From: Metarhizium brunneum | Taxonomy: Eukaryota; Ascomycota; Sordariomycetes; Hypocreales; Clavicipitaceae | Length of the DNA: 64,000 bases | Assembly: GCF_013426205.1 (NCBI RefSeq) | Contig: NC_089424.1 | Coordinates: forward strand, 4,402,001 to 4,466,000 | Direction: 5' to 3' | Shown here: in pieces, positions 1 through 11,723 of the stretch | Numbering within the stretch: the first letter of the stretch is position 1 | Layout of the letters: each line of letters starts with the position of its first letter | Made by a program: the position numbers and the translations under genes | Notes under the pieces: model-generated | What the model saw: only the letters and a program-made list of their open reading frames with translations | The model's database searches: none | Told to the model about the DNA's origin: nothing

Positions 1-945
1 GTGCTTGCGAGCTGCTCTATATATACTCGGATGCACAACTGATGATGCATTGCATGACGTCGCAAATTGTCAGCAGACTCAGTGTTTGTTGTTTACTTTG
101 TATGAGACGTTGGGGCAACGCATGTTTCAGTCGCAGCTGCAACATGGAAAGATGATATCGCAAGGTTCTGCTGGGTACAAGGCGTACATGGAGACACCTT
201 GAATCATTCGGTTCGTAAGGGGCTCCGAGCGCAGTGGCCGTATAGAAACAGCTGTTCGTGTTCCAACAAGGTAGGCTGATTATTGAGTTTTACAATTTCC
301 CCTTCTTCGCGAGGCTAGCTATGTAGTTTTCTTCTTCTTCCTCCTGTTTTCCCCGGGTGCGGTGTAAACACCATCTAGTCTCTGCAGAGGAAGAATTATA
401 TCATTGATAATACATTGCCAACATTTTGTTCTTCTCATGCCACCGTGTTTCTATAGCCGTTGGGCATGCACGAAAATCCCCCAGACGACGAAAAGCTAAA
501 ACACCAGGCGAGTCAGAAGCATATGCCAAGTGAGAAACCCACGTTTGTCCTTACTGGGCCTTCCGACGTCGCAGAAACACAGCGCCCGGCTTATTACGCC
601 GATGATTTATGGCGTGCTGAGTCGTGCAAAGGCCTGTTTCTAGACTTTCGAATCGAGCTTGTTTCATCTTCTGCGGCGCAGATCACCCGCATTTTATCGT
701 TTGACACTGGTAGGGGTACGATCTGACGTGTCAACCTGAATAGAAGCAGAGGAAGGACAAGTTCTCACAAAACTATCAACTAAAGACCGAGAGTTTACCC
801 GTCAATGACAGGTGCCATCAGAATTGATGGCTTGCACGATCCTCACCCGCCAAATGCCTACCGAACACGATCTGGTTGGTAGAGAACCTCGATGCAGATT
901 GCAAGTCAATAGTTGTGCTCCAACACAGTGTTTTGATATGCTTCC
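1..945. other. Intergenic, no supported gene
   Basis: Short open frames occur here on both strands, the longest about 90 codons, but none shows a recognisable domain, a signal peptide or conserved composition. I see no RNA gene or repeat. It may hold upstream exons or the promoter of the small cysteine-rich frame that follows. Confidence 0.4.
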
Positions 946-1293
946 TTGCTTCTTGTCTTTGTTTTTCTTTCCTTTACCCGTTTTCCGGAGGCTGTCATTT
1001 GCAAGCCATCTGTTCCAGCACCACCGCCATCGCATTGTCACAACGCACAAGACCCTGTACTTAATGCTTGCCTCGACCAAGCCATCGATCCCGTCACGGG
1101 GATTGATTGCGGCTTCGGATTTTCTGGTGCTATACCCGCTGAGTGTCTCGTTCTTTACGGAATCCCTTGCCTTGGACGTTGCTTCACGACATCGGGGTGG
1201 AATGGGCCATGGCAGCCAAGTACCTCATTCCAAGAAGGTATTTCCACAAAAGCATGTGTAGAGAGTTGTATAATGTACAAGTTCTATAACTGA
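946..1293 (+). CDS. Possible small secreted cysteine-rich protein (start unresolved)
   Basis: The frame ending at 1293 encodes about 115 residues with nine cysteines spread over the last 95. A hydrophobic stretch (LLVFVFLSFT) precedes the first cysteine, as in small secreted fungal proteins. No ATG opens this frame: the nearest upstream initiator-like codon is TTG at 946, and the ATG at 938 is in another frame. A real gene would therefore need an upstream exon that I could not place. The length and cysteine density suit an effector-like protein, but no family is recognised. It could be a chance frame. Confidence 0.25.
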   Translation: MLLVFVFLSFTRFPEAVICKPSVPAPPPSHCHNAQDPVLNACLDQAIDPVTGIDCGFGFSGAIPAECLVLYGIPCLGRCFTTSGWNGPWQPSTSFQEGISTKACVESCIMYKFYN

Positions 1294-1499
1294 AAAGAAG
1301 AAAAATGTACGACTCTCGCGCTGTTGGATACATGTCACATTCCCGTCCGGTATAGGGTACATGCACCAGAGAGAAAGGGACGCAACAAAAAACAACAACG
1401 TGGATAAGTTATATGCTATGCAAGCTCATCTACCTAGGTATCTTTGGTCTTACACAAAAACGACAACAAAGCTACATGCTGGTTATGCGCGCGCAGCCT

Positions 1500-3377
1500 C
1501 TAGGCGCGCAGTGCCTCCAAGACCCTTTCCCCCATGGCCAGAACCTTCTCCTCCTCCAACCGCCGCGCCACAAGCTGCAGACTAATCGGCAGGCCATGCA
1601 TGGTCTCAGCGTCGTCTATCCAATGTCACATAAGTATACATTTTTTTTCGTTTCTTGCATCGCAAACTGATTTGTTCTTGGGTGGTAGGAGATACTCACA
1701 GTCACCATTGATGGCCTCGCAGTCCGAGCCGAGAGGCTGGTATAGTTCCTCAATGCGGTCAATAGCCTTGTCGACAGTTAGGCCGGTCGGGAAAGAAAGG
1801 CACGAGTAGTCGAGAATGTTGTAAACACCCGTGTACCCGACTGAAAAAAAAACATAAACACGTTAGCCCAACACGTTTTTTGCTCCTCACCACCTTTGGC
1901 CCCCTCGTCGGCGCCACCTACCATGCTTGAATGAGCCGTTCTTGACGGTATTGAACGGAATGGTCGGGCACAAGATGGCATCGATGCCGGCCCTGTTCCA
2001 GCGGTCCAGGTAACGGTTCTGGAAGTCGACTCGTTCCAGCTGCAGGTTCCACATCTCGTACGTCGACAGCTCCTTCGCGTCCCTGTACTGCTCCATCTCC
2101 GGTCTCCACGGCTCGCCCGTCCTCTCCAGCTGCTTCCGGATGGCCGTGCCTCCGTCAGCGACAAACATGCGGCCCAGAAGCTCGAGGCCTTCCTTTTGGT
2201 CAGCAGGGTCCCATTCCACCACGTCGTGCCCGGCCGCCTGGAGTTTGGACACGACCTCGCCAAGGGCACGCGTCACCGGCGGGGTCGGGCGGACCATGTT
2301 GTCGTGCCACATGACGGCAATCCTCAGCCGGTTGGGAAGCTGCACGTCCCGCCAAGGCATGGGCAGGCAGCGCGGATCCAGAAGCCAGGGCTGGCCGTCG
2401 ACCACGTTCTTGGTGTACATGGTGATGTCGTCGAGGGTCCGCGCCATGGGCCCGTTGACCGACTGCACGGCTTCCTGTCCCGGCATCCCGGATCGCGTGT
2501 TTCTCACGGGGAACCGCCCCGAGGATGGGCGAAGCGTGAAGATGCCCGTGCAGGCGGCGGGAATGCGAAGCGAGCCGCCAATGTCTGACCCGACGCCCAT
2601 CGGGCTCCCCTTCATGGCGAGAAGCGCAGACTCGCCCCCGGAGCTGCCGCCGCTCGTCGTCTTCCTGTTGAGCGGGTTGACCGTGCGGCCGAATACATTG
2701 TTGACGCTTTCAGCAATCATCATGGCCGTGGGGGTGTTGGTCTTGACGTAGAAGACGGCCCCGGCATTCTCCAGGAGCTGCGCCAACGTGGAATCCGCCT
2801 TGGCTGCGTCGCCGACGAGAGACACGAAGCCGACGGTGGCATCCAAGCCCTCGAGGTTGAAGTTGTCCTTGAGAGAGATGGGCAGGCCGTGGAGAGGACC
2901 GACAGGCTTGCCGGTCTGCTCGAGATGCCGATCCCTCTCCTTGGCAGTCTTGATGGCGCGATCAAAACACGTCTCGGACAAGCAGTTTGTCTACAAGGGC
3001 AATGCTTGTTAGCAATGCGGGTGCATCACGGCATCTATATGCGTGTAACATACCAGCTGATGGGCAGCCGCAGCTCTCTTGCAGAAGGCCCTCGTCACCT
3101 GCTCGCAAGAGAGCTCCCCAGACGCAAGCCTGGGAATCAGCTCTGTCGCCGATGCGTTTGTAATGGCGAGCTCCTCGGCCGTGAACCACCCACACGTCTC
3201 GGGCCACGAAGTCACGTCATCTTCAGTCTCGGCGGGCAGCACGTCGGCCGGAATGAGCCATTCCTTGGGGATGGACGCCAGCAGCTCTTGTCGCTTCCTG
3301 GCGCCAATCTGCTCCCAAGAGGCACGACCATTTGTGCCGTTTGTTGCATTGACGGCGGTTAGCGTGGCTGACGTCAT
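1500..3377 (-). CDS. Amidase-signature hydrolase, acetamidase-like
   Basis: Four exons (3377-3054, 2990-1922, 1840-1700, 1615-1500) join in frame to 549 residues. That is close to the length of fungal acetamidases such as Aspergillus AmdS. The Ser-cisSer-Lys machinery is visible. The lysine sits in GLPISLKDNFN, the cis-serine in the glycine/serine motif TSGGSSGGE, and the nucleophile in GSDIGGSLRIPA. Family knowledge predicts hydrolysis of a short amide to acid plus ammonia in the cytosol, for nitrogen use; the exact substrate cannot be read from sequence. Introns begin GTATGT, GTAGGT and GTGAGT. The last exon (MHGLPISLQLVARR) matches the usual C-terminal amidase block. The ATG at 3377 is the first in frame. 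The gene looks intact. Confidence 0.92.
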
Positions 3378-4396
3378 TTTGGTTGGCAGCACAAAAGTGA
3401 AGCCTCTCGCCTCGTGCTGCTGTCGCTGACGGTGAGGGAAGCAAAAATGCCCACTTTGGCAGAGGCAAGGACAAGAATAGCCCGATTGTGTTCAACGAAG
3501 CGGACCTGTACTAATTCCATGCCGCGGCCTCGTATAAAATGGCGGAATCAATTTATAAGAAAGACGGACTGCTGCCCGATGGCGGCGCGTTGCACAGTCT
3601 TGGTTCAAGTCGGCGTGCCAGATGCCCCATGCATCAAATGCATCAATGGCAGCTGGAGCAGCGAGACGCAGAAGCTTCAATGTTGCCACCCCCAGATGCC
3701 CTGGTGCTATTTCGGCGGGTGCGTGCGGGGTGCGAAGGGGCATCTGGCGCCGAAGCAATGCCGTTTGCCCTTTTTCGTAATCAACTTCTACCAATGAGGC
3801 CATGAAGCCACTGGGTTGGGGCTGGCTGGAGTCGTCGGAGGGTGGAGGACACCGACCGAGTGAAATAGAATGGTTTCCTGTTACGGCAGTGTGTTGGAAG
3901 TTCCACACAATGGACGACGATTATAGTCAAGTCAGGTGGGAGCGACGGGTATGGCGTCCGAGGTAAATGGCGTTCCACGGACCTGGAGTCCAGTCCAGCA
4001 GCCGATGTCACCGGCCGGCGGGGAACCGGGCGCAACCCCCGGGACTTTGGGTCGTGGCTTGCAGTCCGGTGGTTAACCGCCTGGTCATGCATCGTTGTTG
4101 GCCGTTGGGCCACGCCATGAGGCTTACTTGGTGGCGCTGCCTGGTCAATATCAACCATCATCAACTCTGGCGTGGTCAGCGTTGAGCGAGCGACAACCCG
4201 TGTACTATAGTCTTCATCATGTCCCGAGGCTCACAACCAAGTCACGTCGAGTAATAAATATGAGTCTGTGCACCAGGGCCAGGGGCCGCTTGTCGAACAT
4301 ATGGCGGAGGGGGGCTAAATCATTTGATGCTTTTTTTTTGTTTGAGCTTCTTATCTGTCCTTGTATTCAGAGTTAAGTGGTAATGGGAATTCAACG
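3378..4396. other. Intergenic between amidase and Zn2Cys6 regulator
   Basis: This holds the amidase promoter (minus-strand gene starting at 3377) and the 3' side of the regulator ending at 4397. A few 70-130-codon frames are present with no recognisable domain. No repeat or RNA gene seen. Confidence 0.4.
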
Positions 4397-5857
4397 TTAC
4401 TCAACACGTCCCGTCAGTCCTCTAGCTCTCCACCGCTCTTCGCATTTTGCCAAGCCATCGGGGTAACGCTGGACACCTGCATGATTGCAGTGATGCCAGT
4501 ATGCACGTAGAGTTTGGCATTGACGTGTCGAGGTGGCGTGCATGCCGGCTAAATATGCCGATACGGCTACGTGAATATAGTAGATGGAGGATGGCGTCAT
4601 GCGAGAAATCAGTTGGCAGGCACGCTCAACGGCCGAGTTCATGGCTCTCTGTGCATCATCATGTGCTGTGTCCTCAAGCTGGGCCAGCACCGCAATCGCG
4701 GATGCACATCTGTTGACGTTGGCCGAGAGGACCCAGGCAGACTCGTCCATATCGATCTTGGCAAGCTGGTCCATGGCTAATATACAGCAGCTCAGGGCAT
4801 CAGTTGCTACTTCGCCCTTGGCCACCCGGCTAAACAGATCAAACGTGTCTGCCGAGCAGCCTACAACCTGAAAGATGCTTTGGTCGAGAGTCTGCCGATG
4901 CCAGTCATCAAATATAAGACCCTTACTGCCTCTGGCAATGGCGCCGAGTGTGTCCCACCAGACCAGTCTGGCAACAATCTCTGTTAAACCTGTTACGGTA
5001 TGGGACAGCTGTTCCAAGGCCGGCGGATCGGCACAATGGTAATCTAGAAGGGATTTGGCGCCGTGGAGGTGTCGCTGCCATTCGCCAAAAGGACTGTCGC
5101 ACACTTCTAGCACTGCAAAGGCAGCAATTCCCAGAAAAGCAAAGGGGTTTGCGGCCTCAAGAGCCTCGTTGAGGCCAATCAAGGCGGCAAGGCGGTGGCG
5201 AGCCGTATCTATCGAGTCCCACATGTCGCCCCCAGCAAACGGCCCGGCCAAGCGGCCCTCGATACGCGCCTTCATCAGATCGTGCAGCTTGGAGATGAGT
5301 CCCACAGCCTCGGACGAGAGATAATGGCCATGGTCTGCCGCTGATCCGTCTGATGATATAATGTGTTGGTAAAAGGCGATGAGACTGGTGATGAAGCTGT
5401 TTCGGTCTGTGGCGGGCATGTGACGCAGCTCCAAGACGGGACTTTCGCTCTTTGGCGCAGCGGCATCGCTGGTTGGCGTCTTTATCAAGTCTTGCTCTGG
5501 CGACAAGGCATTGCCGTCGGACAGCTTCGACTTGGGCTCTCTGCGCTGCCTCTTGGACACCTTGGTGGCATTTGACGACGACGACGAGGCCGAGGGCGAA
5601 GCCAGAGATGAGGCTGAGCCGGAAGCTGAAGCTGGGGCTGCCAAGGGAACAGCGTGAGAGTCCTTGGCCGAGCGATCCGCGGCCCAAATGACGCGCTGCG
5701 GATATCCGCCGCAGGTGATGTTGGCTTCAAGACATTGCGAGCATGATGGGCGATTCAAGTCGCACTTGATGTTCCTCGACTTGCAGCTGTGACAATCCCG
5801 GTCTCGGCGCATTCCACGCGGCTTCCCGCGTGGCTTCACCTCCACCGGTGGCACCAT
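4397..5857 (-). CDS. Zn2Cys6 binuclear-cluster transcription factor
   Basis: A single exon gives 486 residues from an ATG at 5857. Residues about 22-50 hold the binuclear zinc cluster CHSC-x6-C-x5-C-x2-C-x6-C (CHSCKSRNIKCDL then CSQCLEANITC). Proline- and basic-rich residues precede it and a serine/alanine-rich linker follows. The remaining 330 residues are helical and resemble the fungal-specific factor domain of the DUF3468 (Fungal_trans_2) type. It should bind CGG-type half sites in the nucleus. It is transcribed away from the MFS transporter at 7819, with 1.96 kb between them, so the transporter is a plausible target; this is inference from position only. Its specific regulon is unknown. 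Confidence 0.88.
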   Translation of the reverse strand: MVPPVEVKPRGKPRGMRRDRDCHSCKSRNIKCDLNRPSCSQCLEANITCGGYPQRVIWAADRSAKDSHAVPLAAPASASGSASSLASPSASSSSSNATKVSKRQRREPKSKLSDGNALSPEQDLIKTPTSDAAAPKSESPVLELRHMPATDRNSFITSLIAFYQHIISSDGSAADHGHYLSSEAVGLISKLHDLMKARIEGRLAGPFAGGDMWDSIDTARHRLAALIGLNEALEAANPFAFLGIAAFAVLEVCDSPFGEWQRHLHGAKSLLDYHCADPPALEQLSHTVTGLTEIVARLVWWDTLGAIARGSKGLIFDDWHRQTLDQSIFQVVGCSADTFDLFSRVAKGEVATDALSCCILAMDQLAKIDMDESAWVLSANVNRCASAIAVLAQLEDTAHDDAQRAMNSAVERACQLISRMTPSSIYYIHVAVSAYLAGMHATSTRQCQTLRAYWHHCNHAGVQRYPDGLAKCEERWRARGLTGRVE

Positions 5858-7818
5858 GCCTAGGAAACACGTACGGGCATCAGGCGCCGCCGGTGGGTTT
5901 CGTAAAATATTGACAGCTGGTGCGCGGAGGGGGAGGTTCAGGCTGACGAGGGGACCAGAATATCCATGTTCTAGTTTGGTCTCATCCCAGGCGGCAATGC
6001 GGGCGCTGGCGGTCAGGCAAAGGGCGCTGCGGCGAGAGGTGAAAAATGTCGCGAGGCGACAGAGAGATGGAGGAGAATAGGTTCGTTACTGGAAAAGGAA
6101 AGAGGCCATTTGCGCAATATTTAGGGGAGGAAAGAGCGACCGCGGGACCGGTTAAATATTGCCGGGGCAGACAGAATCAGAGGCGGACGGAGAAGAGGAG
6201 GGAGGACGTGGGAGGCAGGGAGGACGGGTGGACCAGGGAGGAAGGAGATATGGAGGATAATAGATAGAACCGCAGGATGAATACGGGGGTGCTCCATAGA
6301 GGGCTTGGGCTCTCGTGCGCTTGTTGGGCCTGCTGGACAGCCATGATTTGCCAGGCATCCGTCCTCATCTCGTCAAGTCTGGGGTGACGAGCAAAGCTTG
6401 ACCGGTGCGCCACAGGGTTGGCCTGGCGGCTGGCAGGCCGACTGGCAGGCCGGCTGGATGGCTGGATGGCTGGATTATCCGCGCGAGGGAATGGGAGCAA
6501 AGCGACAGTCTGGGTCAATGGATAGGCATGAGCCTTGTGTGTTGATTGCTCATGTTACAGCACCGTCCCCTGGGGTCATATGAATTGATGCCTGCAGCAA
6601 CGTCGGACGGTCTAGACATTCCCATGCGTGTGATTGCTCACACCAATGGCAGCAGCAAAGTCGTCAGCCCGAGCAATGGATACCACATGTCTCTGCTGTC
6701 AATCGTTTGCTGTTTCAAGTTGCTTCTGCCAACGGCGAGAGCTGCGATTCCGGACGTTGAGCTAAGCACCTTCCCCTGGTTCATCGCCACGTTTTCCCTA
6801 ATGTTACCCCAGACTCTTCGGACCAGGGCCGCGTCGGAGGTGCCACCATCCCAGACAAAGACCAAACCCTTTTTTTTTTTTCGAGCCGTTTGTGGCGATC
6901 CGACATTCGGCACACTAGACCTTATCGCCCCCTCCGGAGCTAGTTACGATATGACTGACCGTGATAACTCTCGGTTCATTGTCGAAGCGACGGTATGGCG
7001 GCGACGTCCAACGATGAGGCGTCGAGTAGTAGATGGACCTGACGATAAAGGAGCAAGCACTCAAGGGCGTTGGCCTTGCGTGGCGGCTCTGGGGAACGCT
7101 ATTATATCCCAACTAGGCATGCGATCAAATTTGTACCCCAGCCTCGGAGGCTTTCCCCTCATGCCAAGATGGCTTCATCGGCAGACGACCGGGTCCTGGG
7201 TTGACGATGCGAAAAGCTGGAGTCTGGAGTCGAGTGTCTGTCCTTTTGCGTCAGGTTCTGCCGCACGAACTGGTGTCGAGATTAAAAATTTAGTCTTCTT
7301 GGGTCCAGCCAGCCAACAAAAGCGGGACCCAGCGCCATGCTCAGCAGCAGCTCCACTGAGTCAATGGGCACCTGGAACCAGCTGGCACCTATCTGGCCAT
7401 GTGCAGCGCTCCAGCGCCTCAAATGCCGCCTGAAGTTGGCACCTGGGATCAAATTGATGCTGCGCGGGGTGCCATGCCAACTGGGCCCTGATCCTCCGTG
7501 TCAACTCTGCCAGCCTCCGGTCTACGCAGCACCATGGCATTCCAAACCGCCATTCTCGGCCGCAAAGTCTTTGCATCCATCCTCCCCCATTGCACGCGCC
7601 GGTGAGGATAAAAACTCCTTCATCGCCGCCTCCACCACGACAATCCGGGGTTCTCCACCTAGGCAGCATCTAGACATGTCTTGAATCGCGACATTTCTGC
7701 TGCGGCATTGATCCATATCGACTCTTGGTTCTCTGTTGCCACGTGCGTCTCCTGTACCAGGGCCCGTCCAAGGACCAGCCGGTCCAGTCAGGTACCACAC
7801 ACCACACGATTGGCCGTC
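5858..7818. promoter_or_regulatory. Shared divergent promoter region, GA-rich and tandem-repeat rich
   Basis: About 1.96 kb separates the divergently transcribed Zn2Cys6 regulator and MFS transporter. It includes GGA/GAG-rich DNA at about 6060-6250. A degenerate tandem array of GGCTGGCAGGCC/GGCTGGAT units lies at about 6415-6475. A TCCGGAG palindromic core sits near 6932. A 295-codon frame (6546-7433) and several others lie inside but show no domain, so I treat them as chance frames. Confidence 0.45.
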
Positions 7819-9511
7819 ATGGCCTCATCACGATTTCGCGAGTACTTCCATGTACAATATCAGCCCGGAGAACGGAAGCTCATCCAGAAGATTGACTTCT
7901 TCATCCTCACCTTTTGCTGTCTCAGCTACTTGGTCAACTACGTGAGTGGCGACGGCCCGTGCGGTTGGTGATTGCTTCGGCACCAAATGGTTGACAAATT
8001 CCTTTACCATCTCCTAGCTTGACCGCAGCAATCTTGCCAACGCCTACGTATCGGGCATGAAGGATGATCTTGGCTTTGTGGGCAACCAGCTTAACGAAAT
8101 CAACACCTGCTTCACCGTTGGGTACGAAGACGCCATCTGCCCCGGCGATATTCTCCATGTCCCGTCTCCCGCCTTCAAATTGACTGACACATTTCGCAGC
8201 TATGTTATTGGTCAAGTGCCGTCCAACCTGTCCCTTCACTATGTCAAACCTCGCTTCTGGTTCCCTGCCATGATGATTCTCTGGGGGGGCCTGACCATGG
8301 TCACTGCGTCGGTTCACAACCCGCAGTCCATCATGGCCATCCGATTTTTCCAGGGCATCTGCGAGGCCTCAACCTTTGTGGGCACGCACTATATCCTCGG
8401 CGCATGGTATACCGAGCGCGAGCTCGGCAAGCGCAGTGGCATATTTACCTCGTCCGGATTGGCCGGCACGCTCATTGGCGGTTTCATCCAGTCCGGCATC
8501 TACAAGAGCCTCAACGGCCGTCTTGGACTTGCCGGATGGCGATGGCTCTTCATCATAGACGGCTTGCTCACTGTGCCCGTGGCCATCTACGGCCTCATCT
8601 TCTTCCCCGACACGCCCCAGACAACCACGGCCTTTTACCTGACCGAGGAGGAGAAGAAGCTCGCCATCTCCAGGGTCCCAGAAATTCCCGAACAATCCCC
8701 CATCACCCTCAAGTTCCTCAAAAAGGTCGTGACATCGTGGTACTGGTGGGGCTTCGTCGGCCTGTGGTGTCTTGCCGGTGAGCTGGAAAGCTTCAGCACC
8801 AACTCCCTCCTGGCCCTCTTCCTGCAAAACCACCCCGTCAACAAGTATGATGTTCCTCAAAAGAACAACTATCCTACCGGCGTCCCCGCCGTCGGCATCG
8901 TGTCAACCCTGTTTTGGGCTGCGCTGACCGATTTCCTCGGCGGAAAACGCTATCTTGTTGGATACTTTATCGGCGCGACCAGCATCGCCACCTCCATCAT
9001 GATCTTGGTGTCGTCGCGGGACCCCAAGAACCCGCACTCTACGACCGTTACAATGGCAGCCTACTACTGGGCAGGTTCAGGTAAGCTGGTGCCGTCTGTC
9101 CCATGCCGTCTACGCAGAACAAGACACTAAACAATCGTGCAGTCTACGCCTGCCAAGCCACCTTCTTCGCCTGGTGCAACGACGCCATGAGATATGAGCA
9201 GGCCACCTTTCGTAGTGTTGTTCTCGCCGGCATGAACCTTGGCAACAATGCCATCAACGCATGGTGGAGCATCTTATTCTACGGAGCATCAATGGCCCCA
9301 TGGTTTACTGTAAGTCAGAGACGTGCGCCTAAACACACATGACTGACCGTGGTTGCTAACCTTTGTCATCCAGCGAGGCATGTGGGCAATGATTGCCTGC
9401 TCTATTGCGCTCATCTTTTGGACTGTCGGGCTATCGTGGCTGGATCGTAGAAACAAGAAGACATCGGCTGTGGAGGTTCATGAAGCAGAGGAAAAACTTC
9501 AAGAGGCTTAG
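7819..9511 (+). CDS. MFS transporter, anion:cation symporter (Dal5/Liz1/Seo1-like) family
   Basis: Five exons (7819-7941, 8018-8121, 8200-9080, 9143-9309, 9374-9511) give 470 residues in frame. The start LIQKIDFFIL...NYLDRSNLANA is the classic first-helix block of the ACS family. It is followed by WFPAMMILWG, the helix-4 RFFQGICEAS segment and AGWRWLFIIDG. About 12 membrane segments are expected in the plasma membrane. Characterised relatives carry allantoate, pantothenate, nicotinate or similar organic anions with protons; the substrate here is not determinable. It diverges from the Zn2Cys6 gene at 5857. All introns are GT-AG, and the gene looks intact. Confidence 0.92.
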
Positions 9512-10254
9512 GTGAAGCCCTTGTGGAGTCGATGCTGAATGTTGGTAATGAAATAATTGTATTGATGCGAGTAGGATAATTCGGACCATGAGATGGCTAT
9601 ATAGGCAATAATACCTGTAATCGATATCTAGGCTCAAGCGTTGTAGTCATCTGTACATTGACGCTGAGGCGGTGGCCGTGGTGCCTGTGAGAGGCAGGCA
9701 GCACATGGTCCACTCAAGCAGTTGGCCGTGTCCACATCTCATGTCTTTTGTTGAGTCAATACATGTAGATCCAAATCTCTTCTCTCACTCAAATCACTGC
9801 TCCAGACATGACTTTTCAAATCGGGGGCAATGCAACAACACTAAGCACTAACGCTCCTAATGGCAAGACAAGCTCCAGACTGGTTCCGCCCAATCCATCT
9901 CATCGACCTGGCTGTGCGCTAGAATCGATGGGTTAGGTGTGCCAAGGCTTGGTTGGTGGAATAAATGTGTCAGGCACCATTGGATGGTCATGGACGCCTG
10001 GATCTACCCGTCAGCGACGAAGTGGTCTAGTCCACTTAGTTGCCAACGGGTAGAGTCAAATTAAAAAATGACAGACCAAGAACTGCCGACATCAGTGAAC
10101 TACTCATATTTGAGCACGTTTGGGACTTGCCGTGTTTATATCTAGTCGAGTCCCGTCACATATGACTGCTTGTTATGCCATGCACATTCGCCCCCTTACA
10201 TGACCTGTCAACCGCGGTAATACTACACAAGACGCCTATCACTTTTTTACCAGC
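9512..10254. other. Intergenic containing a dispersed palindrome
   Basis: No gene is supported. The notable content is the 50-bp imperfect palindrome at 10004-10053, annotated separately. Confidence 0.45.
10004..10053. repeat. Palindromic dispersed repeat, copy 1
   Basis: The 50 bp read CTACCCGTCAGCGACGAAGT at the left end and TTAGTTGCCAACGGGTAG at the right end, folding on itself around GGTCTAGTCC. The same sequence, two bases shorter, occurs inverted at 55699-55745. Two near-identical palindromes 45 kb apart are best explained as a mobile foldback or element-end sequence. It has no coding potential. Confidence 0.7.
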
Positions 10255-10766
10255 ATGTTGGCCGTCTACCTCGGTTTCATCGGCACCGCATCTGCAGCCA
10301 TCAACTGCCGGGGCAATTCCGCATGCGCCTCTGACCCCGGTGCGTCTGTGGAAACGATCCAGGCCCAAGTTCACGCATTGGTCGCCCAGGGAGGCGGAGA
10401 CGGGATATTCGATGCACAAAGTACGCCCGGGAAAAATCTCATCTGATCCCATGCACCTGCGCGCGGGCGCTCGCCAAGAGACTCGGCACGCCTGCTAACC
10501 GAGCAACAGGGCCAATTGCCTGTTCGCAAGGCAAAGACGGCAGCTTCTGTGCCTTTTTCCAGAACACGTCCGGAACCGGCAAGCAAGCCGAGGCTCTTGT
10601 CCAGAAGCTCCTCGACCGCGGATGCAAACGTTGTGGCTCCGTGGCCACTCACCCTGGCAACGATGTGTCCGCGGGAGCCTTGACTGTGAATCTCGTCAAG
10701 GAGCCGTGCTGCAAGGGGGACTGCTTCTGCTCAGGGCGGGGGGCGAGGATTCGAAAAGTGGAATGA
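10255..10766 (+). CDS. Secreted KP4-like (killer toxin family) protein
   Basis: Two exons (10255-10420 and 10510-10766) encode 140 residues. A short hydrophobic leader ending in ASA precedes INCRGNSAC, the opening block of the KP4 fold. Later come IACSQGKDGSFCAFFQNT, GCKRCGSV and GNDVS-like segments, with paired cysteines matching the family. KP4 was first described from a Ustilago virus as a secreted antifungal protein acting on calcium channels. Chromosomal homologues occur in several ascomycetes. Here it would be secreted and could act against competing fungi. The leader is only about 14 residues, shorter than usual, so an upstream start is possible. The C-terminal KGDCFCSGRG tail is cysteine- and arginine-rich. 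The gene looks intact. Confidence 0.78.
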
Positions 10767-11723
10767 GTTTTGCCAAAACAGGCGCCTTGCTTGCGCAGGA
10801 TCTCGCACTTTATGGGCCTGACGGAGCGAAGCGGTATTACTGACTCGGGTGATGACGGCACGAGTTGCCCATGGCCAGATCTGGGCACTGGGTGGTTGCA
10901 AACAGGTCTTGCCCTCATGTAACTAACCGCGTCTGTGAAGATGATTACTCTTGTGCACACCACTACCGGCTTTTCAGCTTGCAAGGGTCTAGATTACCTC
11001 CTATCAAGGAGCCAGTCGAGATGCCTGCACCCCGGTTCTTCCACTTGCCAATTTCGTGACATGTCGAGTCCCTTCCACATCCATCGTCCGCCAGACTTCA
11101 TCCCGTCGCCCGACTAATATGATGTGCGTCCGCCAAAACCGGAAATGCGAACAATCATGGAAGCCAGATTGCCAATCTATGCCCTGGACATGTCGTCGAG
11201 ATGCGTTGCCCTCCATCGATTGCAGTAAACCGGCGTTATAACGATAACCTTTGTGAGGCCAAAACTAGTAATATTTGGTGACTATCGTAAAGGTGTAACC
11301 ATTATAATGACTAAGCCTAATACCTATAATATTGTGTGAACCGCGACTATTAGTAATTTATCAGGGAAAAAGCTTAGATGACCGTGAATTATCGTAATAA
11401 CGCGACTATTATTAAGATATAGGATCGTTATAACGGTGGTATACTGCTGGTACCATGACAGGAAATGTCTCGCATGACGCGTATGAGCCGTATCTGCATG
11501 ATCCCCCCACATGTACGTCCTTGACAACGGCTCGGTAGGCAACATGCACAGGTCTTGTTCCATGTAATTTGCATCAGGGTCCAATCTGCCTGCCAAGACC
11601 TTGCCGGCAAATCGTCACCTTGTGCCGACTTGTTATATCTTCAACCATCTCCGACGACCAGGTCCATGAACGCGTCTGCCTATTAATGTCTGCAGCCGGG
11701 ACACAACCTGCCGGAATCCCGAC
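10767..11723. other. Intergenic with MITE insertion
   Basis: No gene is supported between the KP4-like gene and the monooxygenase. The middle contains the AT-rich MITE candidate at 11228-11441. The sequence after it is the monooxygenase promoter. Confidence 0.45.
11228..11441. mobile_element. Miniature inverted-repeat element candidate, TA target duplication
   Basis: The ends are inverted repeats: the left ends in CGTTATAACGAT and the right begins ATCGTTATAACG, with 18 of 21 positions matching when the flanking bases are included. TA dinucleotides flank both ends (11226-11227 and 11442-11443), as expected for Tc1/mariner insertion. The 214-bp interior is AT-rich, non-coding and carries subterminal repeats (CGACTATTA, CTATCGTAA variants). 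No transposase is present, so it would be a non-autonomous element. Confidence 0.65.

Noticed and set aside
812..1261. 149-codon frame overlapping the cysteine-rich frame
   Set aside because: Serine/leucine-rich in a different frame with no signal-peptide cleavage site or cysteine pattern.
6546..7433. 295-codon plus-strand frame in the divergent promoter
   Set aside because: No domain, no signal peptide, low-complexity stretches and no splice-supported extension; more likely chance.
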